Assembly (NCBI GenBank): GCA_965222705.1
Contig: CBDCUO010000055.1
Coordinates: 60,121 to 124,120, forward strand
DNA: 64,000 nt
Reading direction: 5' to 3'
Source: JAFMDF01 sp965222705
Lineage (GTDB): Bacteria; Bacteroidota; Bacteroidia; Chitinophagales; Saprospiraceae
Shown here: positions 34,979 through 42,814 of the stretch, piece by piece
Layout of the letters: every line of letters begins with the position of its first letter
How positions within the stretch are numbered: position 1 is the first letter of the stretch
Position numbers and translations under genes: made by a program
Notes under the pieces: generated by a model
Database searches by the model: none
What the model was told of the DNA's origin: nothing
What the model saw: only the letters and a program-made list of their open reading frames with translations

Positions 34979-35033
34979 AATATTCGGAAAGGTGGGCGAT
35001 ACTTTCAAAGTATCGCCCACCTTTCCGAATATT
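34979..35033. repeat. Perfect 27-bp palindrome (GGTGGGCGA family)
   Basis: Arms 34979-35005 and 35007-35033, one-base loop, no mismatch. The inner arm reads GGTGGGCGATACTTT. It ends 1 bp before the stop codon of the next cyclase gene. The same core occurs inside the neighbouring cyclase coding region at 38773-38813. The hairpin should separate two cyclase genes at the mRNA level. Confidence 0.9.
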
Positions 35034-35034
35034 C

Positions 35035-37362
35035 TTACCCCTTCGGCTTCATCAATTCCTCAAATGCAGGCTCTCCAAACAAGGGTTTTAAAAAAATATC
35101 ATTTTTGTATCGGTTTCCCATTATTAAAATATTCGATTTCTCATATCCCATTTTCACCGATTGGATAGCTTCTGCTGTTTTCCCCAATGCAGCGAGGATT
35201 TTCCCTTGATGGTATAAACTTCTTGCTTCAATTCTTTTATTTTGTTGTGATGAAGCGTATTCGTCCAAAATAGACAATTGCCTTTCTGCGGCTTCCACAT
35301 TACCAATTAGGGCATGACCAACACCAATAACACTATGTAAGTATAGTTTGGATAAAGTAGAGGTAAGCTCTTGTTTTTCCCAAAAAGAAATCGCCTGTTC
35401 ATAATCCCCTTGATAAAAAGCTATGCGTCCCATGTTTTGATTATAAAAGGAATCCTTTTTGTTTTCCATCGTCAATTTTTTCAGACGGTTGACAGATTCA
35501 TTTAACAACTCCTTTTTATCCTTAATGTAAAAAGCATCGCACAATCTAGTCAATAAAAAGCCATCCCAAGCTGGTTCGCCTTGTCCGTTATATATGCCTC
35601 TGTCCATATATTGCTCATAAACTTGCCAGACTTTATCAATACTGTCCATCTCAACTAATGCCAATAAATGATTCTTTGCCAATACATGTAACATTTTGGG
35701 AAAGGGATAACTTTCTGCAATTTCAATTATCTTATCATATTGACCGAGCATTAAATAAGCTTGAGACAGCCTTGCTTCTCTCCAAGAATAATCCCCCTCA
35801 AAGTCACGGAATAGAGAATCAAAGCCTTCTAGTAATGTTACTGTTTTTTGAGGTCTATTAGCAAATAAATAATTCAGCGCTGCATTAAAGTTTCCAGAGG
35901 CGTCGCTGGCATCCATATTGTACATTTGCTCATTGATTTGGGCACGTTTTAGAAAGTTAGATTCCTTGATAGCTGCCAATCTTAGCTTTTCCCATTTGGT
36001 GAGGGGTGGATTTTTTGTTTCAATGTAATGAAGCACGGAATCCTTTTTAGATTCTGAACCAAGAACTCCGGGATTATAATACAGAATAGCTAATTTTAGT
36101 AAGGGCGCATAAAAATTGGTATCCAATTGATAGGCTTCCAATAATAATTGTTCATTTTGTTTAGCATTGGCATTGGCATGCCAGTTTTTATTCGTTTCTT
36201 GGTATTTTTTATAGGCTTCGTACTTGGGCGGATTCTGCAAAAACCGTTTGGTTTTCTTAACTGCCCAATAGCCCAATACCTCCTGTGTCAATTGGTCTAA
36301 TAAATCAATCATTTTATTTTTATCCCCTTCAATTGGTGTTAAAGCATGAATCACTTCTCCACTAGCAATTTCTACAATATTGGCGTGAATAATTAAACGA
36401 TTTTCTTGTAAATAATACCGTCCCTGTAGCATCACATCAACGCCAGTATTGGCAGCAAATTCGGGGTTGGCTCCTTGTCCTAAACCTGCTTTGGTAATTT
36501 GGTGTTGGATATTGGCAGCACTTATTACATTGGCTTCGCCTGTTTCCATCAATCCTCTAGTAACCCAATCAGAAATCATTTTGCCAAAAGCTTCCATTTC
36601 GGCACTCATGGTTTGATTATCGAAGACCATGACAGCGACTCGTTTCTCTCGAATTTCTTTGGAAAGTGGTGTTGAGAAAGGTTCATGCTGATTGGTTTCT
36701 ATTAAATCGAGACTATTTGCATTATTCCATTGCCAATAGCCGAAAATGCCTAGAATCAATATTCCTAGAAGGCTTGGGAATAGCCATTTATTCTTTTTAG
36801 TAGTAGTTGTTGGTGTTTTTAATTTGCCTGTTATGTTTTCTTTATCGGGAATGGCAAAACCCTCGTTTATTAAAGCAAAAACCTCTATTGATTCTTCCAC
36901 ATTTTTAAAATCAAAATTGCCCAAGCTTATTGTTGCAAATTCAGGATGATTTTTAATCCGTTTGGCCACATCCCTGGAAAATAAAATACTTCCTGCAATG
37001 CCAATAGACTCAATACGAGAGGCGATATTAATCCCATTGCCAAAATAATCTCCTTCTTTTTTGATGACTTCTCCAAGATGAATGCCTATCCTTAGTGGCA
37101 CTTTTGGCGACTCACGAAAACCAGTTTGCATAGCAAAAGCACAGCGCATGGCATCAATGGTGCTATTGAAAATCAATAAACTGCCATCGCCATAACTTTT
37201 AATGAGTTCGCCATTATTTTTGGCAACTTCAGCAGTAAGGACACTTTGAAATCTTTGGAGGACTTCCATGGCATGTGCTTCTTTTGACTGCATCATGGCG
37301 GTGTAGCCTTGGATATCGGCGAAGAGAATAGCGGCTAGTTTTCTATGTTGGGTAGTTTTCAT
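35035..37362 (-). CDS. Class III nucleotidyl cyclase with TolB/FlgO-like domain and TPRs (cyclase 2, K/D type)
   Basis: 775 residues with the same layout: cyclase ~7-165, membrane helix (~201-221, FPSLLGILILGIFGYWQW), TolB/FlgO-like domain, TPRs. Metal Asp16 and Asp59, Asn112 and Arg116 are present. Uniquely in the array, the selectivity pair is Lys55 and Asp105 (IKSYGDG, GDYFGN), the classic adenylate-cyclase combination. The region from the membrane helix to the TolB domain is almost identical to that of the 40488-42809 gene, though the cyclase domains differ. The start codon of this gene overlaps the stop of the upstream gene by 4 bp, so the two are translationally coupled. Confidence 0.87.
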   Translation of the reverse strand: MKTTQHRKLAAILFADIQGYTAMMQSKEAHAMEVLQRFQSVLTAEVAKNNGELIKSYGDGSLLIFNSTIDAMRCAFAMQTGFRESPKVPLRIGIHLGEVIKKEGDYFGNGINIASRIESIGIAGSILFSRDVAKRIKNHPEFATISLGNFDFKNVEESIEVFALINEGFAIPDKENITGKLKTPTTTTKKNKWLFPSLLGILILGIFGYWQWNNANSLDLIETNQHEPFSTPLSKEIREKRVAVMVFDNQTMSAEMEAFGKMISDWVTRGLMETGEANVISAANIQHQITKAGLGQGANPEFAANTGVDVMLQGRYYLQENRLIIHANIVEIASGEVIHALTPIEGDKNKMIDLLDQLTQEVLGYWAVKKTKRFLQNPPKYEAYKKYQETNKNWHANANAKQNEQLLLEAYQLDTNFYAPLLKLAILYYNPGVLGSESKKDSVLHYIETKNPPLTKWEKLRLAAIKESNFLKRAQINEQMYNMDASDASGNFNAALNYLFANRPQKTVTLLEGFDSLFRDFEGDYSWREARLSQAYLMLGQYDKIIEIAESYPFPKMLHVLAKNHLLALVEMDSIDKVWQVYEQYMDRGIYNGQGEPAWDGFLLTRLCDAFYIKDKKELLNESVNRLKKLTMENKKDSFYNQNMGRIAFYQGDYEQAISFWEKQELTSTLSKLYLHSVIGVGHALIGNVEAAERQLSILDEYASSQQNKRIEARSLYHQGKILAALGKTAEAIQSVKMGYEKSNILIMGNRYKNDIFLKPLFGEPAFEELMKPKG

Positions 37363-39455
37363 AGTTCTTTTTTAATCGCCTTTAATTGTGCGGACTTCGG
37401 ACGAACCGTAAACCCTCTTTTTTGCATCATTTCTTGAAACCTCGGATGAAGTCGAATAGAATCAGGAGGCGGAATCATTTGCATCCTCATTACATCATCG
37501 TATCCAAGCACAAAAATTCCTGTATCTAATCTAGAAATATATTTTTCTAAATTACCAGTTCCAAGCATTAATTCATTGTCAATGAGGTATAATATTCGTT
37601 CTCTATCAAATTGATGATATTTTTCTAAAATAGTTGCTTTCATGGCTTTTATGGCTTCAAAATCCTGTTGTTCGCTATATAATGCCAAAGCAGTACGTTT
37701 TGAAAAGTCACCTTCTAAGAATGGAATGACTTTATCAAAGGCACCAGTACGAGTATAAAAATAACTTAATAAGAATGGTATTGGGGCAATGGTGGGGGTC
37801 TCCTCATAAAACTGCTCTAACTTTATAATGGCTTCTTCATAGTTACCTTCTGTCATTAAAATGATGTTACCCATTAATAGAATAATTCTAGAGCTGGGGT
37901 CTAAGCGTTGCGCAATTTTTTGTTCTTTTCTTGCTTTTTCAATATCGCCTTTGTATAGGTAAGTTAAGGCTAGCCATTGTCGTATATCCGAGTTACCTGG
38001 TTCTAGCGTTATTGCTTTTTTTAAAAGCTGGATAGATTTAGAAAAATTGCATTTATAAAACCTATGGTAAGTACCTAGGGCTGCCAAGGCATCTGCTGTA
38101 TTAGGATTTAAGGCAATAGCTTTTTCTGCATATTTTATTAATTTATCCCCCATTCCGTCTTGATGGTATCGTCCAGCTCCTAAAATGGAATTGACTTTAG
38201 CAACGCCTGCATAGGCCAATGCGAAGGTTGAATCTATTTTAATGGCGTTCAAAAAATGCTGCTCCGCCGTTTGTAGATTTTTAGTGCCTCTAAGATTCCA
38301 AAAGTATCTGCCTTGGCTAAATTCCTGCCAAGCTTCTATATTCTCGGTCGGTTTTTCATTGATTCGGGTAGCAACAGCAGGCAATAATTCTGCTTTTAAC
38401 ACTTCTGCTATTTCGGCCGATACTTCCGACTGAATCTGAAAAATATCGTTCAATTTTTTATTAAACCCCTTTGCCCAGATTTGTTGGTCGGTTTTGGCAT
38501 TGACTAGCATGGCTCGAATGCGCAAATTATCACCACTTTGTTGGACACTACCACTCAATAAATGCTGAACACCTAAGGCTGTTCCTATTTCCTTGCTGGA
38601 CTTTTTACTATCTCGATATAGTTTAGATGAATTAAAAGAGATGACTGTTAAATCCTTTATGCCCGATAAATGGGTTAAAATATCTTGGGAAATGCCATCG
38701 CTAAAGTATTGCTGTTCAGGGTCTTTGTTGAAGTTTTCAAAGGGGAGGACGGCGATGGATTTGTCAGTACTGTTCATGGTGGGCGACACTTTGAAAGTGT
38801 CGCCCACCATGAAGACATTCCAAATTCCGCCCCCAACAATCAGCAAAGCCAATACAATTCCTGCTAACTTTATCCATTGGACAATACCCTTTGGAGTAGT
38901 GGCAATCAATTGACCTTTCCCTTGCATTTCCGTTGGTTTAGGAATCACCAAGCCCTCATTTGCTAGGCCAAATACCTCCATATCTTTCTCCACATTTTTA
39001 AAATGGAATTCGCCTAATGACTGTACTTCAAACTCCGTTTGATTCGCAATATGTCTTTTGATTTGTTTGGAAAAAAGAACCGCACCTGCTACGCCCAATG
39101 ATTCAATTCGGGAAGCAATATTCACACTGTCCCCAAAGACATTATCGTTCTCAAAAAAGACATCGCCGCTATGTAAGCCGATTCGCACAGGTACTTTTGG
39201 TGCTTCTTGAAAAATTAGTTGGACTTCTTTCGCACAAGTCATAGCATCTACGGCACTTTCGAAAGTACAGAGGCAGCCATCGCCATAGTTGTTGATGATT
39301 TCGCCTGCATGGAGGGTTACCTTTTCGTTGAGGGTGGTTCGGAATTTTTGCAATAATAGGCTGGCTTGGGCTTCGTCTTTTTGCATGAGGGCGGTGTAGC
39401 CGACGATGTCCGCAAATAATATGGCTCGGAGTTTACGTTTTTTTAAGGATGACAT
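37359..39455 (-). CDS. Class III nucleotidyl cyclase, TolB-like domain and TPRs (cyclase 3, N/N type)
   Basis: 698 residues: cyclase ~7-165 with Asp16, Asp59, Asn55, Asn105, Asn112, Arg116; membrane helix (IKLAGIVLALLIVGGGIW, ~190-208); TolB-like domain (KSIAVLPFENFNKDPEQQYFSDGISQDILTHLSGIKDLTVISFNSSK..., ~230-345); TPRs (SKSIQLLKKAITLEPGNSDIRQWLALTYLYKGDIEKARKEQ). Residues ~215-228 (FMVGDTFKVSPTMN) are encoded by a 41-bp palindrome inserted in frame just after the membrane helix. A REP/RAYT region lies upstream of the start. Confidence 0.86.
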   Translation of the reverse strand: MSSLKKRKLRAILFADIVGYTALMQKDEAQASLLLQKFRTTLNEKVTLHAGEIINNYGDGCLCTFESAVDAMTCAKEVQLIFQEAPKVPVRIGLHSGDVFFENDNVFGDSVNIASRIESLGVAGAVLFSKQIKRHIANQTEFEVQSLGEFHFKNVEKDMEVFGLANEGLVIPKPTEMQGKGQLIATTPKGIVQWIKLAGIVLALLIVGGGIWNVFMVGDTFKVSPTMNSTDKSIAVLPFENFNKDPEQQYFSDGISQDILTHLSGIKDLTVISFNSSKLYRDSKKSSKEIGTALGVQHLLSGSVQQSGDNLRIRAMLVNAKTDQQIWAKGFNKKLNDIFQIQSEVSAEIAEVLKAELLPAVATRINEKPTENIEAWQEFSQGRYFWNLRGTKNLQTAEQHFLNAIKIDSTFALAYAGVAKVNSILGAGRYHQDGMGDKLIKYAEKAIALNPNTADALAALGTYHRFYKCNFSKSIQLLKKAITLEPGNSDIRQWLALTYLYKGDIEKARKEQKIAQRLDPSSRIILLMGNIILMTEGNYEEAIIKLEQFYEETPTIAPIPFLLSYFYTRTGAFDKVIPFLEGDFSKRTALALYSEQQDFEAIKAMKATILEKYHQFDRERILYLIDNELMLGTGNLEKYISRLDTGIFVLGYDDVMRMQMIPPPDSIRLHPRFQEMMQKRGFTVRPKSAQLKAIKKEL
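38773..38813. repeat. In-frame palindrome inside cyclase 3
   Basis: Perfect 20-bp arms (38773-38792, 38794-38813) around one base, with core GGTGGGCGACACTTT. It shares this core with the intergenic palindrome at 34979. Its length plus flanks keeps the reading frame, so a repeat element has been absorbed into the linker after the membrane helix. Confidence 0.85.
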
Positions 39456-39456
39456 A

Positions 39457-39880
39457 TTTATTTAAATTTCGCCCTTTCAGGGCTTGAAAATGCGTGTTTA
39501 TTCCTTCCCAAGGCGATGCCTTGGGCTGGGATATTTTTGCCTTTCAGGCAAATTAGGATTTAAGATTTTCAAATGTTTTCTTACTCGACCCGACAAAAAA
39601 TATTTTTAAAAATATGAATAACGAAATCTCGGTTGAAAATTTGTCCAGCAATGGGAAATTGCTAGACAATTGGGCTGGTTTGCTGGACACACCCATTGTC
39701 CAGCAAATTAATCGACCTTTTTCTTAATCATATTATGATTTTAAATTTTTGTCGGGTCGAGTGATGTTTTCCAATTGATTCAAAATACCCCAAAGGGGTT
39801 ATAGAATCTAGCCCAAGGCATCGCCTTGGGAGAAAATAACAAAGTTATTCAGCCCTGAAAGGGCGCAATATTTAAATAAA
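39457..39880. repeat. ~420-bp nested palindrome with internal REP units
   Basis: Left and right arms mirror each other through three blocks: TTTAAAT...CGCCCTTTCAGGGC (39470-39483 vs 39852-39865), CCCAAGGCGATGCCTTGGG (39507-39525 vs 39812-39830) and ACTCGACCCGACAAAAA (39583-39599 vs 39746-39762). The first two blocks are themselves hairpins. Two TTGTCCAGCAAT-type palindromes sit in the centre (39641-39669; 39679-39708). The RAYT gene begins 9 bp beyond the right arm. This is probably a REP/BIME-like element mobilised by that transposase. Confidence 0.8.
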
Positions 39881-39888
39881 AACCACAT

Positions 39889-40341
39889 TCAATCCCACAA
39901 ATATCTCTCATCATACTCAACACCATACTGCTCTAAAAACTTTATCACTTCTTCTTTGAATGTCATTTTTTTGTGATGTTCTTTTTGGTTACTAATATAT
40001 TTTGAAACGGCTTCAACTTTCGATTGACTAACAGAAAAAATTGCATAACCTCCTTGCCAGGCAAAATCAACAAACTCAACTCCTTTGGTTTTAATCCATT
40101 TGCTACTATTCTTTTTTATTTCTTCCAAAAATTTGGCAATGGTGATTGTTCTTGGAAATGTAGATAAAATATGAATATGGTCAGGCATTCCATTAATATT
40201 GATGGGATAACCATTTAAGTTTTTGATTACTCCACCTTGATAAGCATACAGTTCTTTTTCTACTTTAGGCAAAATCATATTATGCCGTTCCTTTGTACTA
40301 AAAATAATGTGTAAATACACTTTCGATAAGGATTGTGCCAT
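39889..40341 (-). CDS. IS200-type / REP-associated tyrosine transposase (RAYT-like)
   Basis: 150 residues of the Y1 HUH transposase fold: LSKVYLHIIFSTKERH at the start, the HUH motif PDHIHIL (~57-63), the sequence KWIKTKGVEF..FAWQGGYAIFSVS and the catalytic Tyr in VSKYISNQKEHH (~117). Such single-strand transposases act on hairpin ends and need no inverted repeats. This gene lies next to a large palindrome, the typical setting of REP-associated (RAYT) copies. The frame is intact. Confidence 0.85.
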   Translation of the reverse strand: MAQSLSKVYLHIIFSTKERHNMILPKVEKELYAYQGGVIKNLNGYPININGMPDHIHILSTFPRTITIAKFLEEIKKNSSKWIKTKGVEFVDFAWQGGYAIFSVSQSKVEAVSKYISNQKEHHKKMTFKEEVIKFLEQYGVEYDERYLWD

Positions 40342-40379
40342 AGCATGTTTTATTTGATTTTTTATAACAATATATTTTT

Positions 40380-40469
40380 AAGGATTTCATCTTTTTGCAT
40401 AAGGGCGGTGTAGCCGACGATGTCGGCAAAAAGGATGGCTCGAAGTTTAAGTTTTTTTGAGGATGACAT
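40380..40469 (-). pseudogene. 5' fragment of a cyclase gene
   Basis: From the ATG at 40469 (MSSSKKLKLRAILFADIVGY) about 28 residues match the start of cyclase 3 (MSSLKKRKLRAILFADIVGY...MQKDE) before homology stops at ~40383. It lies 18 bp after the stop of cyclase 4 and ahead of the RAYT gene. It is a remnant, left by insertion or partial duplication of cyclase 3. Confidence 0.75.
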
Positions 40470-40487
40470 ATTTTTTCTAAAAATTAT

Positions 40488-42809
40488 TTAACCCTTCGGT
40501 CTCATTAATTCAATAAATTCAGGATGCTTCATTAGCGGTTTCAAAAAAATATCATTTTTGTACCTTCTTCCAACTGTAATAGAGAGTCTTTTTTCATTGG
40601 CCATTTTCAATGCGCTAATGGCTTCCTCCTTTCGACCCAAAGCAAGGAGTAATACCCCTTTGTAATATATTCTCCTTCTTTCCATTCGCTCGTCTTGGGG
40701 GGATAAAGGGTAATTGACTAAAAAAGACAGTTGTTTTTCTGCTGCTTCCAAGTTGCCATTTAGGGCAAGCCCCACTCCAATAACACTAGGTAAGTATAGT
40801 TTGGACGCATTAGAGGTAGGCGTTTGTTTTTCCCAAAAAGAAACCGCCTGTTCATAATCCCCTTGATAAAAAGCTAGGCGTCCCATGTTTTGATTATAAA
40901 AGGAATCCTCTTTGTTTTCCATCGTCAATTTTTTCAGACGGTTGACAGATTCATTTAACAACTCCTTTTTATCCTCAATGTAAAAAACATCAGACAATCT
41001 TGTCAATAAATAGCCATCCCAAGCTGGTTCGCCTTGTCCGTCATATATACCTCTGTCCATATATTGCTCATAAACTGGCCAGATTTCGTCAATGCGATTC
41101 AATTCTAACAATGCTTTTAAATGATTAAATGCCAGTCCATTTAACATTTTGGGGAAAGAATAATTTTCCGCTATTTCTATTACTTTATCATATTTTCCAA
41201 GCAATGAATAAGCTAGAGACAACCATCCTTCTCTCGCAGCATACTCCACCTCAAAGTCACGGAATTGGGTATCAAAGCCTTCTAACAATGCTACTGTTTT
41301 TTGAGGCCTATTGCTGAATAAATAATTTACAGCAGCATTAAAATTTCCAGAGTCGTAGCTAGCATCCATATTGTACATTTGCTCATTAATTTGAGCTCGC
41401 TTTAGAAAATTAAGTTCCTTGACCGCTGCCAATCTCAATTTTTCCCATTTTGTAAGAGTTGGGTTTTTGGACTCAATGTAGTGAAGTACAGAATCCATTT
41501 TAGAAAAAGAACGGAGCACACCAGGGTTATAATAAAGAACAGCCAACTTTAATAAAGGGGCATAAAAATTAGTATCCAATTGATAGGCTTCTATTAGTAA
41601 TTGTTCATGTTGTTTGGCAAAAGCATTGGCATGCCAGTTATTATCTGTCTCTTGGTATTTTTTATAGGCTTCATATTTAGGCGGATTTTGCAAAAACCGC
41701 TTGGTTTTCTTAACTGCCCAATAACCTAATACCTCCTGTGTCAATTCATCCAATAAATCTATCATTTTGCCTTTATCTCCTTCTATTGGTGCTAAAGCAT
41801 GAATCACTTCCCCACTTGCAATTTCCACAATATTGGCATGAATAATCAAGCGGTTTTCTTGTAAATAATAACGCCCTTGTAGCATTATATCTACGCCTGT
41901 ATTAGCGGCAAATTCAGGATTGGCGCCTTGTCCCAAACCTGCTTTGGCAATTTGGTTTTGAATATTGGCGGCACTTATGACATTGGCTTCGCCCGTTTCC
42001 ATTAAGCCTCTAGTCACCCAATCGGAAATCATTTTGCCAAAGGCTTCCATTTCTTCACTCATGGTTTGGTTGTCAAAGACTAGGACGGCGACTCGTTTCT
42101 CTCGAATTTCTTTGGAAAGTGGTGTTGAGAAAGGTTCATGTTGATTGGTTTCTATTAAATCGAGACTATTTGCATTATTCCATTGCCAATAGCCGAAAAT
42201 GCCTAGAATCAATATTCCTAGAAGGCTTGGGAATAGCCATTTATTCTTTTTAGGTTCGCTTGATATAAATTTTCCTTTTAACTCTGTTCTTTTTGGGATA
42301 GCTAAGCCTTCATTCGTCAAAGCAAAAACCTCCATTGGTTCTGTTACATTTTTAAACTCAAATTTGCCCAATGACTGTACTTGAATACTGGGTTGGTTTT
42401 TTAAATCTCGTTGCATTCGTTCTGATAATAAAACAGAGCCAGAAATACCCATAGATTCTATGCGAGAAGTTAAATTGACCGCATCGCCAAAAACATTATC
42501 CGCTTCTATGACCACCGTTCCACTATGCAAGCCTACCCGAACAGGTACAAGTGGGGTTTCCTGAAAAGCTTGTTGGATTTTTTCAGCACAATGCACTGCG
42601 TCTAAAGGGGCATTAAAAATGGCTAAGCAACCATCGCCGTAAAAATTAACGATTTGACCATTATAGGTAGCCACCTCTTTGGTTAAGACTTGTCGGAATT
42701 TATCTAATTGGGTTTTAGCCAATACTTCGTTTTCTTGCATGAGAGTCGTGTAGCCTTCGATGTCCGCGAAGAGGATGGCGGCGAGTTTTCTATTTTGTGT
42801 CTCTTGCAT
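40488..42809 (-). CDS. Class III nucleotidyl cyclase with TolB/FlgO-like domain and TPRs (cyclase 4, N/N type)
   Basis: 773 residues: cyclase ~7-165 with Asp16, Asp59, Asn55 (VNFYGDG), Asn105 (DNVFGD), Asn112 and Arg116; membrane helix (FPSLLGILILGIFGYWQW); TolB/FlgO-like domain; TPRs. Downstream of the cyclase domain it is almost identical to cyclase 2, including the NANSLDLIETNQHEPFSTPL linker; the TPR tail also shares long runs (YQGDYEQAVSFWEKQ). This indicates recent duplication or gene conversion. It is 5 bp downstream of cyclase 5's stop, in one operon. Confidence 0.86.
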   Translation of the reverse strand: MQETQNRKLAAILFADIEGYTTLMQENEVLAKTQLDKFRQVLTKEVATYNGQIVNFYGDGCLAIFNAPLDAVHCAEKIQQAFQETPLVPVRVGLHSGTVVIEADNVFGDAVNLTSRIESMGISGSVLLSERMQRDLKNQPSIQVQSLGKFEFKNVTEPMEVFALTNEGLAIPKRTELKGKFISSEPKKNKWLFPSLLGILILGIFGYWQWNNANSLDLIETNQHEPFSTPLSKEIREKRVAVLVFDNQTMSEEMEAFGKMISDWVTRGLMETGEANVISAANIQNQIAKAGLGQGANPEFAANTGVDIMLQGRYYLQENRLIIHANIVEIASGEVIHALAPIEGDKGKMIDLLDELTQEVLGYWAVKKTKRFLQNPPKYEAYKKYQETDNNWHANAFAKQHEQLLIEAYQLDTNFYAPLLKLAVLYYNPGVLRSFSKMDSVLHYIESKNPTLTKWEKLRLAAVKELNFLKRAQINEQMYNMDASYDSGNFNAAVNYLFSNRPQKTVALLEGFDTQFRDFEVEYAAREGWLSLAYSLLGKYDKVIEIAENYSFPKMLNGLAFNHLKALLELNRIDEIWPVYEQYMDRGIYDGQGEPAWDGYLLTRLSDVFYIEDKKELLNESVNRLKKLTMENKEDSFYNQNMGRLAFYQGDYEQAVSFWEKQTPTSNASKLYLPSVIGVGLALNGNLEAAEKQLSFLVNYPLSPQDERMERRRIYYKGVLLLALGRKEEAISALKMANEKRLSITVGRRYKNDIFLKPLMKHPEFIELMRPKG

Positions 42810-42814
42810 ACTTA

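Noticed and set aside
32565..39708. The REP palindromes as Rho-independent terminators only
   Set aside because: Several lack a T-run on either strand and some occur upstream of genes, so a general terminator role is not supported.
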